The notes: a model not told the origin generated them from the sequence alone. Positions 10,366 through 23,098 are shown, counted from the stretch's first letter. The stretch is 64,000 nt of DNA from Caenorhabditis elegans (GCF_000002985.6 NC_003280.10:372001-436000); one strand, 5' to 3'. Made by a program: numbers and translations.

Positions 10366-13354
10366 TCATAAGCTACAATGATTCTCCACAAATCGATTAG
10401 CATCGTCCATTGAAATCTTAGCCACCTCTCTCATATAACACATCGCATCTTCCTGATCGATCTTCAGATTCTTATGAGCTTTACCGAGTACACCAATGAA
10501 CTTCCTGCCAAAGTCCGCAATTTTCTCATCGATTTTCGCAGATTTCTGAACAGTCTGTAGGATCTTGTGATACTTCATGATTAGGAAGACAAGAGTTTTC
10601 TGGCGATTTGCGTCAGGAAAGTCTTGGAAGATTTTTGTGAGCTTAGATGGTTTCACGGTGACCAGACGGTTCAGGAAACTATCGTATTGGCAGAAATAAT
10701 CGATATCTGAAGAAGTGGACACAGGCAACAAGGAAGTTGCACGAGCTTCCAAAGGTAATACAGGGCAAATTTTTAAGAGGCCCTTCAAATTTCTCAGGGG
10801 TTTCCATGTCGTGACGCGTTGGAGATAGAATACCATTGACTTCAAGTTTTGAGATTTCCAGTGTAGACTCAGTTTGTTATTGCGGGGAAGTTGTGGGATG
10901 AATGACGAGCTGAAAATTTGCTTTGTTCTAAATGTTTCCTGAAACAATGAGTATAAAGCCTTAAGACTACTAAACGGAGCCTGAAAAACTAAGCCTAAAT
11001 TTTTAATTAAAAATTAAAGCCCAAGTTTTAACCCAGGGAAGTTAATTTTCCATTCCTATGCTGTAAAATCTCAACCTTTTACGGCTGAAAATATAAACCT
11101 AAGTGCTGAAGCTTAAAAATGTAGGCCTACACTTTTTGACCGAAAACCTATGCCTACATTTCGGCCTACGTTATAAGCTTCGGCCTATATTTTTGCTGTC
11201 ATCTAAAAAAAATCGAATTTTGAGGGCTTACCATTCTGCAAAAAAGCTCAAAAACGTCTCAATTTTTGCCTCCTTCCAATCTTTCATTTGATTTGGATAT
11301 GTACTCTCAACATGCTTCGAAATTTCCGATGGAATTTCTAATTCTTTGGAGCTATTTGATATACAATATGCTATGCATGGGAGAGCATTGATCTTAAATT
11401 TCTCTGCCTGGAAGTTGCAATAATTTTAATTCTATGTAGAAAAAATGTAATAATGTAATATAATGTTACCTGCTCAACACTGCTGCTCAATACTTTCAAA
11501 AAGCGATCTACACTTTCCGCAAATCTTCCAATTATCAAATAGGCGAATCCAATTTGATATGTAACCCTTATCATTGTTTCAGTGCCCTGAATCTCTGGGG
11601 GCATTTGGTCCAAGATTTGTGAAGTACTTTGATGGTCTTGAAGAAATATGTGCATTCGAATAAGGCCGAGAAGTGACAGAGTTTTGAGATTGGCTTCTGG
11701 TTGTGAAGCTAGTGAGATTAGGGTGTTCAGAGCTGCATCCTTATTTGATACGCTTTCAGTTGAGATTATACTAGTCTGGAAATCGTTATCTAGATCTAAG
11801 ATATCATCCAGATGCTCACCTGAATCTGGAACACATATTCCTCCATAATATCCAAAATCCAATAATCAGGCAGGTTCAACTTTCCTGGTAGAATTGAAAA
11901 TATACTTTGATAGTTTTCAAGCATATCCTTATTTTGACGAGCTTCTGCATTCAGTCTTCGGTATTTTAATTCCTTGTATAAAACCATGAAGTCTTGATTT
12001 TCAGGACTTATAGACTTTCTGACAGTGATCTCATCTGGCCATGTGAATGAAGGAGGCAGTCTGAAAGTTTTAATAGCTTACAAATTAGTTTTTTTAACTT
12101 GGATTCCTCAGACTTACTGCTTCTGGACCGTCTCCAGTCGATCGTAGTAACAATTCTGGATTTCCAATAAATTATTTTCTGCAATCATCTTGGAGAAATG
12201 GGCAAGGTACTCGAGAACTATATCTGTCGCCTTTGTATCTTCATTGGGTGCTGAAATTTAGGTTTTAGGCGGGTTTTGAGTAGATCCACGTGGTGTCAGG
12301 TTGTCCCAATACGATTTGATCTACAAAAAAGGCGGGAATTTTTTGCTCAAAAAAATGTGACGTCAGCACGTTCTTAACCATGTGAAATCGTTGAGAAGTC
12401 TGCATCTCTTCTCCTGCGTTTTTTGTAGATCTACGTAGATCAAACCGAAATGAGACACTCTGACACCACGTGAGTAGAATAAAGCATACTTGGAAGTTCG
12501 CTCATTGTTTTAGAGTTAGCAGGTTTGGCAGAGTTATCTGGAAAAGAGAAAAGGTAAATAAAAATTTAATATTTTATAAAAATATCGGGGAATTACTAAT
12601 CCCAAGATCCATATTTTTCCCGCAAGAAAAACATTTATAAACACTAAATAATTTTTTGCACCAAAATGTTAAAATTTGGCAGATGCGATTTTTTCAGGCG
12701 CCCATTAGAGTAGGCAGGCACGTAGGCGGAAAACAGGAATGAATTATACTCTTGTGCCTAGTTACCGGCCTACCTGTGTACCTGTATCATACCTTCGTGC
12801 CTCCGTTCCTGCCTACCAATATACCTTATGTGTCTGCAACCTCCCTTTCTGTCTACTTATCTGCCTACATGCAAGCCTACCTATGTGTCTACAGCCTGCT
12901 TTTGTACCTACGTGCCTCCTACCTATGTGCCTGCAACATGCCTTCGTGCCTACTTGCCTGCCTCCCTATATACCAATGTGTCTGCAATCTGCCTTTTTGC
13001 CTACTCATCTGCCTACGTGCATGCCGGCGTGCCTGCCTGCCTATGCACCTACACATACCTACATGCCTACGCGCCTGCCTACCTTTTTAACCAAATCATT
13101 ACCTTTTATCGGCCGCCGCGAAGTTTGAGGTTCCGGGGTGATAAAGAGGCCGATATTCTCTGGTTTTGTCTGAAAATTCTTACTAAAAGCCTACTAAAAG
13201 ATTCCCTTACAATCTCCAAGGATCCTGTCTGCTTGTCCAGAAGAACTTTCAACTGTCGTTCAGCCTCCTTTCGCAGCTCCTTCTCTCTGGCCAGATCCTC
13301 TTTCAGTTTTTTGATTTTCTGGTGTAATCGATTTGTTTTAGTCTCAACAATCAT
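10366..13354 (-). CDS. Divergent eIF3 subunit L-like protein with N-terminal coiled coil
   Basis: Eight exons on the - strand: 13211-13354, 13103-13169, 12490-12537, 12118-12250, 11820-12060, 11470-11775, 11232-11407, 10366-10909. Frames and phases close to give 552 residues, about the length of animal eIF3L (roughly 560). Residues 5-45 are a strongly charged coiled coil (LHQKIKKLKEDLAREKELRK...). The core then follows eIF3L order: a helix around LEYLAHFSKMIAENNLLEIQ, then FMVLYKELKYRRLNAEA, LPDYWILDIMEEYVFQIQ, LLGLIRMHIFLQDHQ, and TYQIGFAYLIIGRFAESVDRF. These parallel eIF3L's ILYKELYYRHIYA, WLWDIIDEFIYQFQ and VGFAYLMMRRYQDAI blocks. The C-terminal PCI region is much more divergent. Function could be a non-canonical eIF3 variant or another PCI scaffold; only the family relation is supported. 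Intron 1 (41 nt) is very short, intron 2 holds a minisatellite and intron 3 a palindromic MITE. Confidence 0.72.
12287..12472. mobile_element. Palindromic MITE, CACGTGGTGTCAG family, copy 1
   Basis: Starts CACGTGGTGTCAGGTTGTCC and ends with the reverse complement TCTGACACCACGTG. The arms include TTTGATCTACAAAAAA and TTTTTTGTAGATC. It sits in an intron of the eIF3L-like gene. Further copies lie at 33484-33570 (half), 49522-49691, 60198-60375 and 62014-62191. Confidence 0.88.
12735..13085. repeat. CCTGCCTACCTG-type minisatellite in an intron
   Basis: Imperfect units related to TGCCTACCTGCCTAC, with TGTGCCTGCAACC variants. It lies in intron 2 of the - strand eIF3L-like gene. The large Cys/Leu/Pro-rich open frames on the + strand are repeat artefacts. 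It resembles, in reverse complement, the minisatellite at 43700-44180. Confidence 0.85.
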
Positions 13355-14238
13355 TTTTCTAAATATCGCCCGATTTGAAATATTTATAACTGGACGGAGA
13401 GGGTAAGGAAGTTGACAAAGAGGAAAGGTGTCACGTGAAGCATGCGACAACGACACTACGCTAAAATTTGGCACGGTGACCTAGAAAAAGCTCGGCCACC
13501 ATCGTAAAATGGATGAGAAGCACCGGCTCAACTGAATTGTACAATCGAATTTCGAAATTTCGCGGCAAAAATATACTCCTTATGCAATTTTTAAAATCAG
13601 GAAAAAAGAAAAATAAGTGGCCGAGTTCTCGCTTTTTCTCGGCCACGGGGCAAAATTAACCTGTACGGGATTTGCCAAAAAATAACTAAAAAATCTTCGA
13701 AAAATCCACTTGTCAATCGATTTTTCGTGCTCAACACTGAAATGCCAAAGTGTAAAAATGTGCTCCGGCCATCCGCAACTTTCTCCAAGTTATATTACAG
13801 CGTGTGTTGCGTTTTTTCTGATTCTCTCGTGCCTCTTGTTGTGTTTTTCTTGGTGAAAATCTATCAATTTGACGGGAACATGTTGAATTGTATAGGAATT
13901 TTAAGGAAATTGTGCACAAATTTCTCTGAAAATGGGATTACACGTGGAAATGTTGAGGAAAAACTGAAATTTGTTTAATTTCTGTACAATTAAATTGAAT
14001 TTTCAATTAAATTTGCAGAAATACCACTTCCTCGTGTAAAAATTTTATTATCAATTCTTAATATTTCACACCAGACCCTTTTCAGGTCTCGACACGACAA
14101 TGAAATTCAAATTCCTTGCATTTCCCTCCAAAACGACATTCAAGTCCGCAATTGCGCGTCAGGTGTTGCGCTTGCGTACTTTTATTTTTCTCTCCATTTT
14201 TTTTATTTTTCGCGACTTTTAACGGATTTCAATCGAAA
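13355..14238. promoter_or_regulatory. Divergent promoter region between two genes
   Basis: The 884 bases separate the start codons of the - strand eIF3L-like gene and the + strand nuclear protein gene. They must contain both promoters. A perfect hairpin GTGGCCGAG/CTCGGCCAC lies at about 13618-13647, with a related AGCTCGGCCACC at 13489-13500; this is a repeat-derived element. Confidence 0.5.
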
Positions 14239-15821
14239 ATGGGTATGTTTTTGGGTTTTTTTCGTAAAAAATAAATGAAATTTAAATTTTCAGTGTCTCT
14301 CCGCAGTGGAAAACGTGTCTCGCGCCCATCGCCGGTAGGAAAACTCATTTTTCAGTTTTTATCAACTAAATAATGAATTTCAGAGCACTCCGCTGGAAAA
14401 ACCAGCTGAAACATCCACAAATCCTATGGAAACACCTAAAAGAGCTGTAAAAGGACAGAAAACAGTTGAGGAAAAGGAAAAACTGCCGATTTCTCTAAGG
14501 AAAAGCGAGAGATTGGCGAAAAATTCGGGAGAAAACTCTTCGGCAGAAATTGCGGAGGAACACAAGGAAATCGTGGCGCCATCGCAAGAAAACTCAGTTG
14601 ATGATGATGCGGAATCCACACAACTTTCGGTAGATGTATTCGCAGATCCGTCAGATTTCGAGGATGATGACGACGAGGTTGTTCCGGAGACCGATTACGA
14701 AGACAACAACGAGGAGCCAAAAAATGATCAAAATCCTGTGGAAATCCCAGATAATTCCGATTCCGATGACGATGAGCCAATGGAAATTTCTTCCAAAAAT
14801 CCGGTTACTTCAATTGAAAATCCAGAAAATTCCGATTCCGACGATGATGAGCCAATGGAAGCCACTTCAAAAGCTCCAGAGATGTCAGTCGCTGAGCCAA
14901 AAAGTATAATTGAGAAGCTTCTGGAGAAAAAGGCCGAAAAATCGGCGAAATTGGCGGCCAAGAAGCTGAAGAAGAGAAGCAAGAAGAAGGAGGCAAAGAA
15001 GATTTCTGATGGAGTTTTTCAAGTTAAAATGAAGAAAAGGTTTATTTTTTGCTAATTTGAGTGAAAAAGTGAGAAAATTCCAATTTTTCTCTGCAAAATC
15101 GATATATTTTTGGCGAATTTGCATAATTTTGAGCTATTTTCGGCCGATTTTATGAAAAATTTTACCAAAACAATTTTTTGAAGCATTTTTGTGAAAACTT
15201 CTTTCCTTTTCTGCCTAATCTTTAAGCCTAAGCCTATGCCTATGCCTATCCCTATCCCTAAGCCGAAGCCTAAGATTAAGTCTAAGCCTAGGCGTAAGCT
15301 TAAGCCTAAGCCTATGTCTATGCCAATGCCTACGCCTATGCCTATGCCTGAACCTATACCTTAGCCTATGCCTATGCCTAAGCCTATGCCTGAACCTATA
15401 CCTTAGCCTATGCCTAAGTCTATGCCTAAGCCTATACCTATGCTCAAGCCAAAGCCTGAGCCTAAGCCTAACCCTATGCCTGAACCTATACCGTAGCCTA
15501 TGCCTAAGCCTAAGCCTATACCTGAACCTATACATTATCCTATGCCTATGCCTAAGGCTTAACCTATGCCTATGCATCTTCCTATGCCTAAGCATAAGCA
15601 TGAGCTTAAGCCTGAGCCTATGCCTATGCCTACGCCTACTAATTTTTTCTCATTTCAGCAAGGCAAAATTCAACGTTGTGACTCTCAAAGCTGGTGTCCA
15701 GAACATTTTAGAGCCACAAATCAACTTCCGCGAGGAGCTTCTCAAATCAAGAACCGCCGGAACTCGTCTTGCCGATACTGAAAAGTTTTTGCAACGTGGC
15801 AAATGGGTCTCGAAGCGATAA
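14239..15821 (+). CDS. Acidic/lysine-rich nuclear-type protein (possibly NOL7-like)
   Basis: Four exons: 14239-14242, 14294-14334, 14384-15039 and 15659-15821, giving 287 residues. After a short basic N-terminus (MVSLRSGKRVSRPSP) comes a long low-complexity acidic region with repeated SDSDDDEPME blocks. A lysine-rich segment follows (about residues 185-230, KKAEKSAKLAAKKLKKRSKKK). The conserved-looking C-terminal 55 residues contain FNVVTLKAGVQ, INFREELL and DTEKFLQRGKW. Acidic and basic tracts plus this tail suggest a nucleolar or chromatin protein. The tail could be that of the NOL7 family, but I recall that family too imperfectly to name it. The only ATG at the 5' end is followed by a one-base exon remainder, which is unusual but in phase. 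Intron 3 is 619 nt and filled with telomere-like repeats. Confidence 0.7.
15215..15645. repeat. Telomere-like GCCTAA/GCCTAT array in an intron
   Basis: More than 400 bases of GCCTAA, GCCTAT, GCCTGA hexamers (the C-rich strand of TTAGGC variants) inside intron 3 of the nuclear protein gene. Orientation is opposite to the array at 1456-1800. A higher-order unit of CCTATGCCTGAACCTATACC recurs, showing local amplification after degeneration. Confidence 0.88.
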
Positions 15822-16841
15822 TTTTCTCCTTTTTTTGTTAATTTTTCTGTTATTATTATCATTTCCAACTTGTTTTTTGTTATGAAAATGCGATTTTGTG
15901 TTTTAAACCGTGTTTTTTTTTTGCATTTTCCATTTTCGTCTCATGCCGTCGGTCCGAATTCGGTCAAGGTTATTTCTTATACCAACTATCCAATTTCTCT
16001 TCATCTCTTCACCGTTTATGTGAATTCCTTCAGATTTTCTTTTTGAAAAATGCCGATTTTCAAGCTAAAAAAGCTTCAAAACCGTGATTTTCCACAAAAT
16101 TGCCTCTCTCCACTAGAGACGCAGATGGTGAAAGCAGTGTGTAAACACACAGCTCAAAACGTGGCTTTTCGCATTCTAAATAGATTGGCGTTGCGTTTAA
16201 AAGCCAATTTTTTGTGTGAAAATTGGTTTTTTCTGGTTTGAAATTGTGCAACGTGGAGTTAATTTTTTCTAATTTTTCCTTAAAAAATTTAAAAAAAAAG
16301 TTTTTTCCAGGTTTTTTGAAAATTAATATTAAAAAAAAAAGGAAAATATTACACAGACGCGAAATGTCGCGTCAAGAATATGGTACCAGGTCTCAACGCG
16401 ATAATTTTTGGTTGAATTAAATTCGACATGCGCTTTTAAAGAGTACTGTAGCTTCAAACTTTAGTTGCTGAGGAATTTTCATAGTTTTTCACACTATTTG
16501 TTAAAATTATTTTTTTTTTTAATAATTAAATTAAAAATATTTTTAATAAATTAATCAATTTTGGCAAATTGTGAGAAAAACTGAATAAACTGAAAATTCC
16601 CCAACAACTAAAGTTTGAAGCTACAGTAATCTTTAAAGGCGCACGCTCGTTTTGTATCTGACAGAAAATTGTCGCGTCGAGACCCGATACCGTAGTTTTG
16701 GCGCAAAATTTCGCGTCGGTGTGATATTTTTTTTTTCAATTTTTGACCAATTCCGTTAATAATGGGTCTCGCCACGATAAAATTTCCTCTCTTTTTTTTA
16801 CAAATAATTAGTTTTAAAATCAATATTTCCAGGTAAAAACC
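15822..16841. other. Intergenic, mostly a palindromic repeat
   Basis: The 1020 bases between two same-strand genes. Most is occupied by the palindrome at 16343-16730. TTTCCAG just before the next ATG (16826-16832) is a good trans-splice acceptor candidate. Whether the two genes form an operon cannot be decided from sequence alone. Confidence 0.5.
16343..16730. mobile_element. Long palindromic MITE (ACGCGAAAT...ATTTCGCGT)
   Basis: Arms begin AAATATTACACAGACGCGAAAT and end ATTTCGCGTCGGTGTGATATTT. Inner arms carry TACTGTAGCTTCAAACTTTAGTTG against CAACTAAAGTTTGAAGCTACAGTA, and GGTCTCAACGCGA against GTCGCGTCGAGACC. A near-complete inverted repeat around a loop near 16540, with no coding capacity. 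Confidence 0.88.
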
Positions 16842-19800
16842 ATGAATCGAGCTAACGACACGAGCTCCAATCTGAAGCTCATCTCATTGGTCGTGCTCAT
16901 TGTGCAAACCACCGCACTTGTTCTCACCCTGAGATACAGTCAAACGCAGGTAGAAAATGCAGAAAAAATAGTGAAAAAATACCACAAAAATGGAAAAAAT
17001 AGCTTAAAATAAATAAAAAACTATTTTTTGGAATTTCAATTTTGTTTAATTTTCGGATTTTCAAAATTTTTAAAATACCTTTTAAAAAAGTTTAATTTAC
17101 GATTTTTTAGGCATATAATTATAATTTTTTTCGTAGAAAAAAATTATTTTCCAGAAATCCGAAGGACCCCGCTACCTGTCCTCCACCGCTGTCGTCTGCG
17201 CTGAAATTATCAAGCTTATCACATGTTTCTTCGTGATCTACCGGAATAATGGATATCGGTTCAGTGGAATGCTCAATGAGCTCAATCGGGAAATTTTCGC
17301 GTCTCCGCAGACCAGGGCTGACTCGTTGAAGGTGAAAATTAGAATTTTTCGGAGATTTTTGGAAAAAAATCAAAAGAATTTTAGACAGAATTTTTTAGCG
17401 ATTTTCAAAAATTCGAAATTTTCAAAATTTCAATAATTTTTGTATTTTTCCAGTTATTGGAATTAAAAAAATTTAAATGTAGCTTTAAAAAAATCAAAAT
17501 TTTCAATTTTTTTTAATTTTCAAAAAGTAATTATTAATTTTTTAGAACTTTTCTTTCGAAATTTACAGAATTTCAAGGGTTTCTAGGAATTTATAGACAT
17601 TTTTCAAAAATTTTCGATTTTTTTTGTATTTTAAGAATTTTTTAAAAATTAATTTTTTAAAAAATTGAATTAATTGAAATTTTTGAAATTTTTTAGTTTC
17701 TAACTTATTTCGAATTTTTAGAAATTTTGAAAGTTTGAAATTATCTGGAAAATTCAAAAATTCAAAAAATTGAATTTTAGGATTTTTTAGAAATTAAAAA
17801 AACAAAACTTGCGAAATATAATTTTTTATTTAAAAAAAATTAATTTCTAATTTTTTTTCCAAATTTCAGGTCGCAGTCCCAGCCATCATGTATGTTATCC
17901 AGAACAATTTGCTCTTTTTCGCTTTGAAAAAATTGGACGCCGCTACTTATCAGGTACAGTTTTCATGGTAAATTTTTAAAAAATTTTTTCAGGCAAAACT
18001 AACGAGTTTTTAACAAAATTTTGATTTTTCCGAGTTTTCAAAAAAAAATTGCACTGAAAATTTGACGAAAAAATGTTTTAAAAACCTTCAAAAATTAGAA
18101 AAATGGCCGAAAATCTTTTTTTTTTTCAAATTTTTTAAATAACTTTCCCCAAATTCCAGGTGACATATCAACTGAAAATCCTCACCACCGCGATTTTCTC
18201 CGTCACAATGCTCGGAAAATCGCTTCACCGGTACAATTGGATGGCTCTGATCCTTCTGACAGCTGGAGTTGCCCTGGTACAGTACCCCTCTGGAGATTCT
18301 ACTACTTCTAAGAGTACCGCAGCTGAACACGATGCTTCTGATAATATTTTAGGTAAAAATGAAAATTTTAAGCTCGTTTTTCGATTTAAAAAAAATTTGA
18401 AATTTTATTTCCAAAAGAAATTGGAAAATTATAGTAATTGTAAATTAAAAATTTTTTTTTATTCAAATATCGATGTTTTTAAACTGAAAATATTTATTAA
18501 AAAATTCAATTTTCGTAGATTTTAATTTTTTTTTTAAATCTAGATTTTTTCAAAAATTAAACCTGGTTAATGCATAATTTTTGCTATTCTTTTCGAAAAA
18601 ATTCTAAATTTTTTGACGAAATAAAAATCCCAATTTTTTTTTCCAAAAATCTATTTTTTGGGAGAAAAACTACTAAAATTCAATTTTTGTAGGAAAGTTT
18701 TAGTGAAAAACGTTTTAAAAATGTTCCTAAAAGTGTATGTACGTTTTAAAAGACAACATTTAAGAAATCGATAAAAAACCATTCAAAAATTTAAAAACGA
18801 ATAAATCAGCAAAAAAACGGCAAAAACCATTAAAAAAACAAAAAAAAAGAAAAACTGGAAATTACAAAAAAAAAATTCAAAAAATGTGGAAAAATATCAA
18901 TTTTCAATTGGAAACTGAAAATCTCAATTTTTTATTTAGAACGATTTTTCCGTTCCAAACTGGAAAAAATTACTAAAAAATCAGTTTCTATAGGAATTTT
19001 TTAGTGGAAAACTACGTTTCACAATTCAAAAAATCAACCTAAAAAAAATCGTTTCCAGGCCTCGGAGCAGTTCTAGCCGCCTGCTTCTCATCCGGATTCG
19101 CTGGTGTCTACTTTGAAAAAATCCTGAAAACATCGAAAGTCTCCCTGTGGATCCGTAATATTCAGTTGGCATTTTTCTCGGTATTCGGAGCACTTCTCGT
19201 CTGTTGGCTCTATGATTGGCAGGCAATTAGTGATGATGGATTTTTGAGAGGATATAATGGAGTTATTTGGATTGTCGTGCTTTTGCAGGTTGATTTATTG
19301 GAAAAATTTGAAAAAATAATGCTAGAAAATTGAAAATTTAATTTTAAAATTATAATATTCGGTTTTATCGAATTTTTTTAAGTTTTTGTTTTTGAAAATC
19401 GGAATTTTGTCTTATTTTTCTTTTAAAAAATTCAAACTAATTTCAAATTTATAGAAAATGAATTTTCCAGATTTTCTGTTTTTTTCCAGATTCTCTTTTT
19501 CCAGATTTTCTTTTTCTTTTTTTTTCAGATTTTCAGTGAAAATTACATTTTTTTCACAAGTTTTTCACAAAAAAACTTGCAATTTCTAATCTAAAAAATT
19601 TATTTATCTTTTATTGAATCGGTTGTTTGTTTTACAAAAATCCTTCAATTTTTCTTAATTTTTTTTTGCCAAAATTTCAAAAAAACCATTTTCTCTCAGA
19701 AAAACCTTCAATTTCCTATTAAAAATCTGAAAATCAAATAAATTTCAAATTTTCACAGAAAAAGAATTTGCTCCGATTTTCTGCGAGAAGTTTGATTTTT

Positions 19801-20538
19801 TTTTTGATTTAATAATTTTTAAACAAAATTTGAAATTTGTGAAGATCCCTACAAAAAAAATTTTTTTCTGAAAAATTTTTCAAAAAATTATTTTGTTTCA
19901 TCGAAATTTATTTCTTATTTATTTTGAATAAAAATGCTAAAATTCTGATTTTTTATAAAAAATCCGAATTTTCAGTTTGAAATTAAAAAATTATTAATTT
20001 TTCGATTTTTCCATTTATTTTGAAAAAAATTGAATTTTTCATAATTTTTTTACAAAAAATTGAAAATTCAGAGCTACAAAAACTTTTTTTTTTCTGAAAT
20101 TTTCTGCAAAAATTAAACAAAAAAATCAAAAAACTTTTTTTTAATTCAAAAATTTCCAGGCTTACGGAGGGCTCGTGATTGCTCTCGTCGTCAAGTACGC
20201 TGACAATATTCTCAAAGGATTTGCAGTCTCGTTATCAATTATTCTCTCATCATTCACTTCATGGCTTGTTCTCGGAGATTTGACTATTACAACGTATGGG
20301 ATTTTTTGGAAATTTTTTTTTGAAAAAGAATGGAAAATTTGGACGAAGTTCCGTTTTTGATATAATTTAAATTGAAATTTTTAAAAAAATTGACCAAAAC
20401 GAATGAAAATTTTACTTGAAATCCATTTAAAAAAATTGTTTCAGAACCTTCGCCATCGGAGCCACCGTTGTTATCTTTGCAACATTCCTCTATGGCCACG
20501 AGCCAAAATCGACACCAGCCGAAGCTCATAATGCCTGA
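16842..20538 (+). CDS. nstp-4: SLC35A-type nucleotide-sugar transporter (UDP-Gal/CMP-Sia family)
   Basis: Seven exons: 16842-16949, 17155-17331, 17870-17953, 18160-18352, 19059-19288, 20160-20293 and 20445-20538, giving 339 residues with about ten hydrophobic segments. Family landmarks are the first helix ending [31 protein letters not shown], the block [37 protein letters not shown], and [19 protein letters not shown] with the following [10 protein letters not shown]. These are the most conserved motifs of Golgi UDP-galactose, UDP-GlcNAc and CMP-sialate antiporters. It should import a nucleotide sugar into the Golgi in exchange for the nucleoside monophosphate. Substrate cannot be read from sequence. 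The symbol rests on memory that nstp-4 (C03H5.2) lies in this neighbourhood; a close paralog such as ugtp-1 is the alternative. Introns 4 and 5 are long and AT-rich. Confidence 0.93.
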
Positions 20539-23098
20539 TTTTTCTGTGATTTCTGTGATTTCCCAACTCCCTCGCTTATATGATTGCATTTTTCTAGTCT
20601 AAGTGCAGTTTAATATCAATATTTGTTGGTTTTCTCTTTCTGTAAGTGTAGGGAAGCACACACGTCATACAAATTGTAGAAAAATTGTCAATAATATCGT
20701 AAGTTTAAATTAAATAAATTATTGAATGAGCATACTATGACTTTTTAAAGAAAATTGAAGAAGAATTAAAGAATTGAGAAATTAAAATGTTTACAAAAAA
20801 TTCAAAGTTCTCTTTAAGACATTTCGAAGAAATAATTTTTCATAAGGAAATGCCTCCGAACAATATGAAATTTTACTTTATTAAATTCTAACTGTTTAAC
20901 AATTTGAGAAAAATAATTTTTCTTGACCACAAAATTATGATTATGAAGGCTGAGAAATGGGAAAAGCAAAAAAAAAACAAAAATACCAAAAGTTGCTGCA
21001 AATGACTAATTCATTTATGCTGAATTCAGAAAATCTAGGTGTAACACGTCGAATTATCGATAATAATTAAGAAACCTTCAGATTTTTCCGTGAAAAAGTT
21101 ATTTACTGCAATTACTCAATTTTTTTGATTTTTTTTCCAGTTAGTTTCGACATTTTTTTAATTCGATAACTTTCGAGGTGTCGAAAGTTTTTCGTGAATA
21201 CATATTTGGTGCTCTCTGTGTCTCTCCGCCCTCGGCACATCGGACCACCATCTCTTGTTTTGCAGGTGTCTCGTTCATTCACCGGTTGATCTACAGTGGC
21301 CAGGGAGAAATTAGATTTAGAAAAGACGACAGAGGGGGGAGGTGGGTGAAGATGGGCCATTGCGGCACTCATTCTGGACAATTTTCTGCTATTTTTGCAG
21401 GTTTTGCGTGTTTTTTTCTCAAGTTTTCCTACGTTTTTCCATCTTTCCATTTTACTTTGGCTCAATCTTCTTAACATACTTTGTTGCTTTTAGTTAGGTT
21501 AGGCTCTTTCCACTTTTATTTCCAAAATCCTGATGACTTCTTGACTTTCACTCAGAAACTTACACCTATAACTCAATTTTCAGAGCTTTGGTGAGAAATA
21601 TTGCAAAGTTCTGTGATCTGTGTTACTATAGATCCCTGTTAACTGACTGTACACTATCTCGGACAAAATTTCGGGTTTGAATCTGTAAAAAAGAAATACG
21701 ATATTGAACTTTAAATTATATTGAACATTCAAATATTTTGCTCCAGCAGCAAGTTTCCTTTACTCCCTTACAGGACCAACTCATTTAAAATTTTAGTTCC
21801 TCTAAAATTTTGACGTCCGGGTGGAACCTACCCTTAGAGATCAATCTTCAATGTTTACAGGTAGAATATTGTAAACATCTGTGATTTGAGTTACTGTAGG
21901 TTGTTTGATGTTTGCTTTGCACTAGGGATTTACGGTTTTTATTACGTTAAAGTCGAATTTTCAATAAGAATTTCAAAAACTTGCCCAGTAAATATGTTTT
22001 TTTAACCTCCATTTTCCTAGTCTTATGTTGTTGTTTTTTCGTGGTCTTCCAATTTGTAGCAAGTTGCCGCTTCAACTTTTAGGCATTCCAAGAAACTGTT
22101 TTTTGAAACCTTTTTTGTAGTTATTTATTAGACTTGATAAAAAGTGGTTTGCCTGGCTTCGCCCCTTTTCTAATATTTTGTAGCAAAATTGACGTTTCAA
22201 AACCACACAGCCTAAGGTTGTCCCTTTTCAGGAACTACCGCTCTGAGTTTTGTCAGTTCCAAGATACCCAGCTCACGAGTGAGCTCTTCGTTTTGTTACT
22301 CAAATGGGGTTGGTAACTTCCGGCTCCGCTTGGAAGCTTTTGAACAGAATAAGAACAGACTGGGAACTGTAAGGATGTTGGCGGTTCGAGACCTTTTTCG
22401 GAGATGTTCGGTGTCTTTTTTTCCTTTTTTATTTTGCAAAAATATTTGTAAAAAAATTTGACCGTGTGGTGGAGTTGAACTGATCCTTTTCAGGTGTTCT
22501 GTTTTCTGTTAGGTCTAGCTCGGACACGCTCACATTTTGACAAAAATTAGGCTTTGTACTTCGACTTTTCTTGCAACTTCCGAATGTTTATCGCTTTTCT
22601 TGAAATTATTGAGTTTTCTTTGAACTTTCGATGTTTCCAATTAAAAAAAATTATTATGATTATAAGTAAATTTCTCAGAATTTTCAATTTTCAATTTTTT
22701 CTCCAAATTTTCGGGAAATCTGCAAAGTTTTTTCCATGTTTTTTTAAATTATCGATTTCACTTTATATTTCCTGGAGATTATCAACTTTTCATTGATTTT
22801 TCTTGAAATTATCAAATTTTACTTCAAATTTTGGTTTTATTCATGGCTTTTTTAAAATATCGATTTTTCTACAAAATTCTTCGAAACTATTAATTATAGG
22901 ATTTTTTAATTTTAAATTATCAAATTTCTCGCAAACTTGAAAAAAGAATTTTCGATGTCTCTCTAATTTTTCTTAAAGTTTCCAATTTTTCCTTGAAATT
23001 TTCTGAAAGTAATCAATTGTTTCACTGATTTTTCTTGGACTTTCCAATTTTTCTTCTGTTTTTCTCAAATTTTCCGATTTTTTCTTGAAATTTTTCAG
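20539..23098. other. Intergenic, no gene recognised
   Basis: About 2.5 kb without a convincing gene. A block of GC-richer sequence at 21210-21380 has CTCTGTGTCTCTCCGCCCTC and a run AGAGGGGGGAGGTGGGTG, and could be promoter-like. The small open frame over it lacks family features. From 22550 to 23095 the DNA is T-rich with frequent TTTTTCTTGAAATT units. Confidence 0.5.

Noticed and set aside
12739-13406. Three overlapping + strand open frames of 112-192 residues rich in Cys/Leu/Pro
   Set aside because: They run over the CCTGCCTAC minisatellite and antisense to coding exons of the eIF3L-like gene.
14380-15124. Antisense open frames rich in Ser/Phe or His/Arg
   Set aside because: Shadows of the acidic low-complexity exon of the + strand nuclear protein.
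15215-15601. 128-residue Arg/His-rich open frame on the - strand
   Set aside because: Entirely within the telomere-like intronic array of a gene on the other strand.
21112-21477. Open frames of 98 and 121 residues on opposite strands
   Set aside because: Mutually overlapping, no recognisable family, no splice context; kept only as intergenic.
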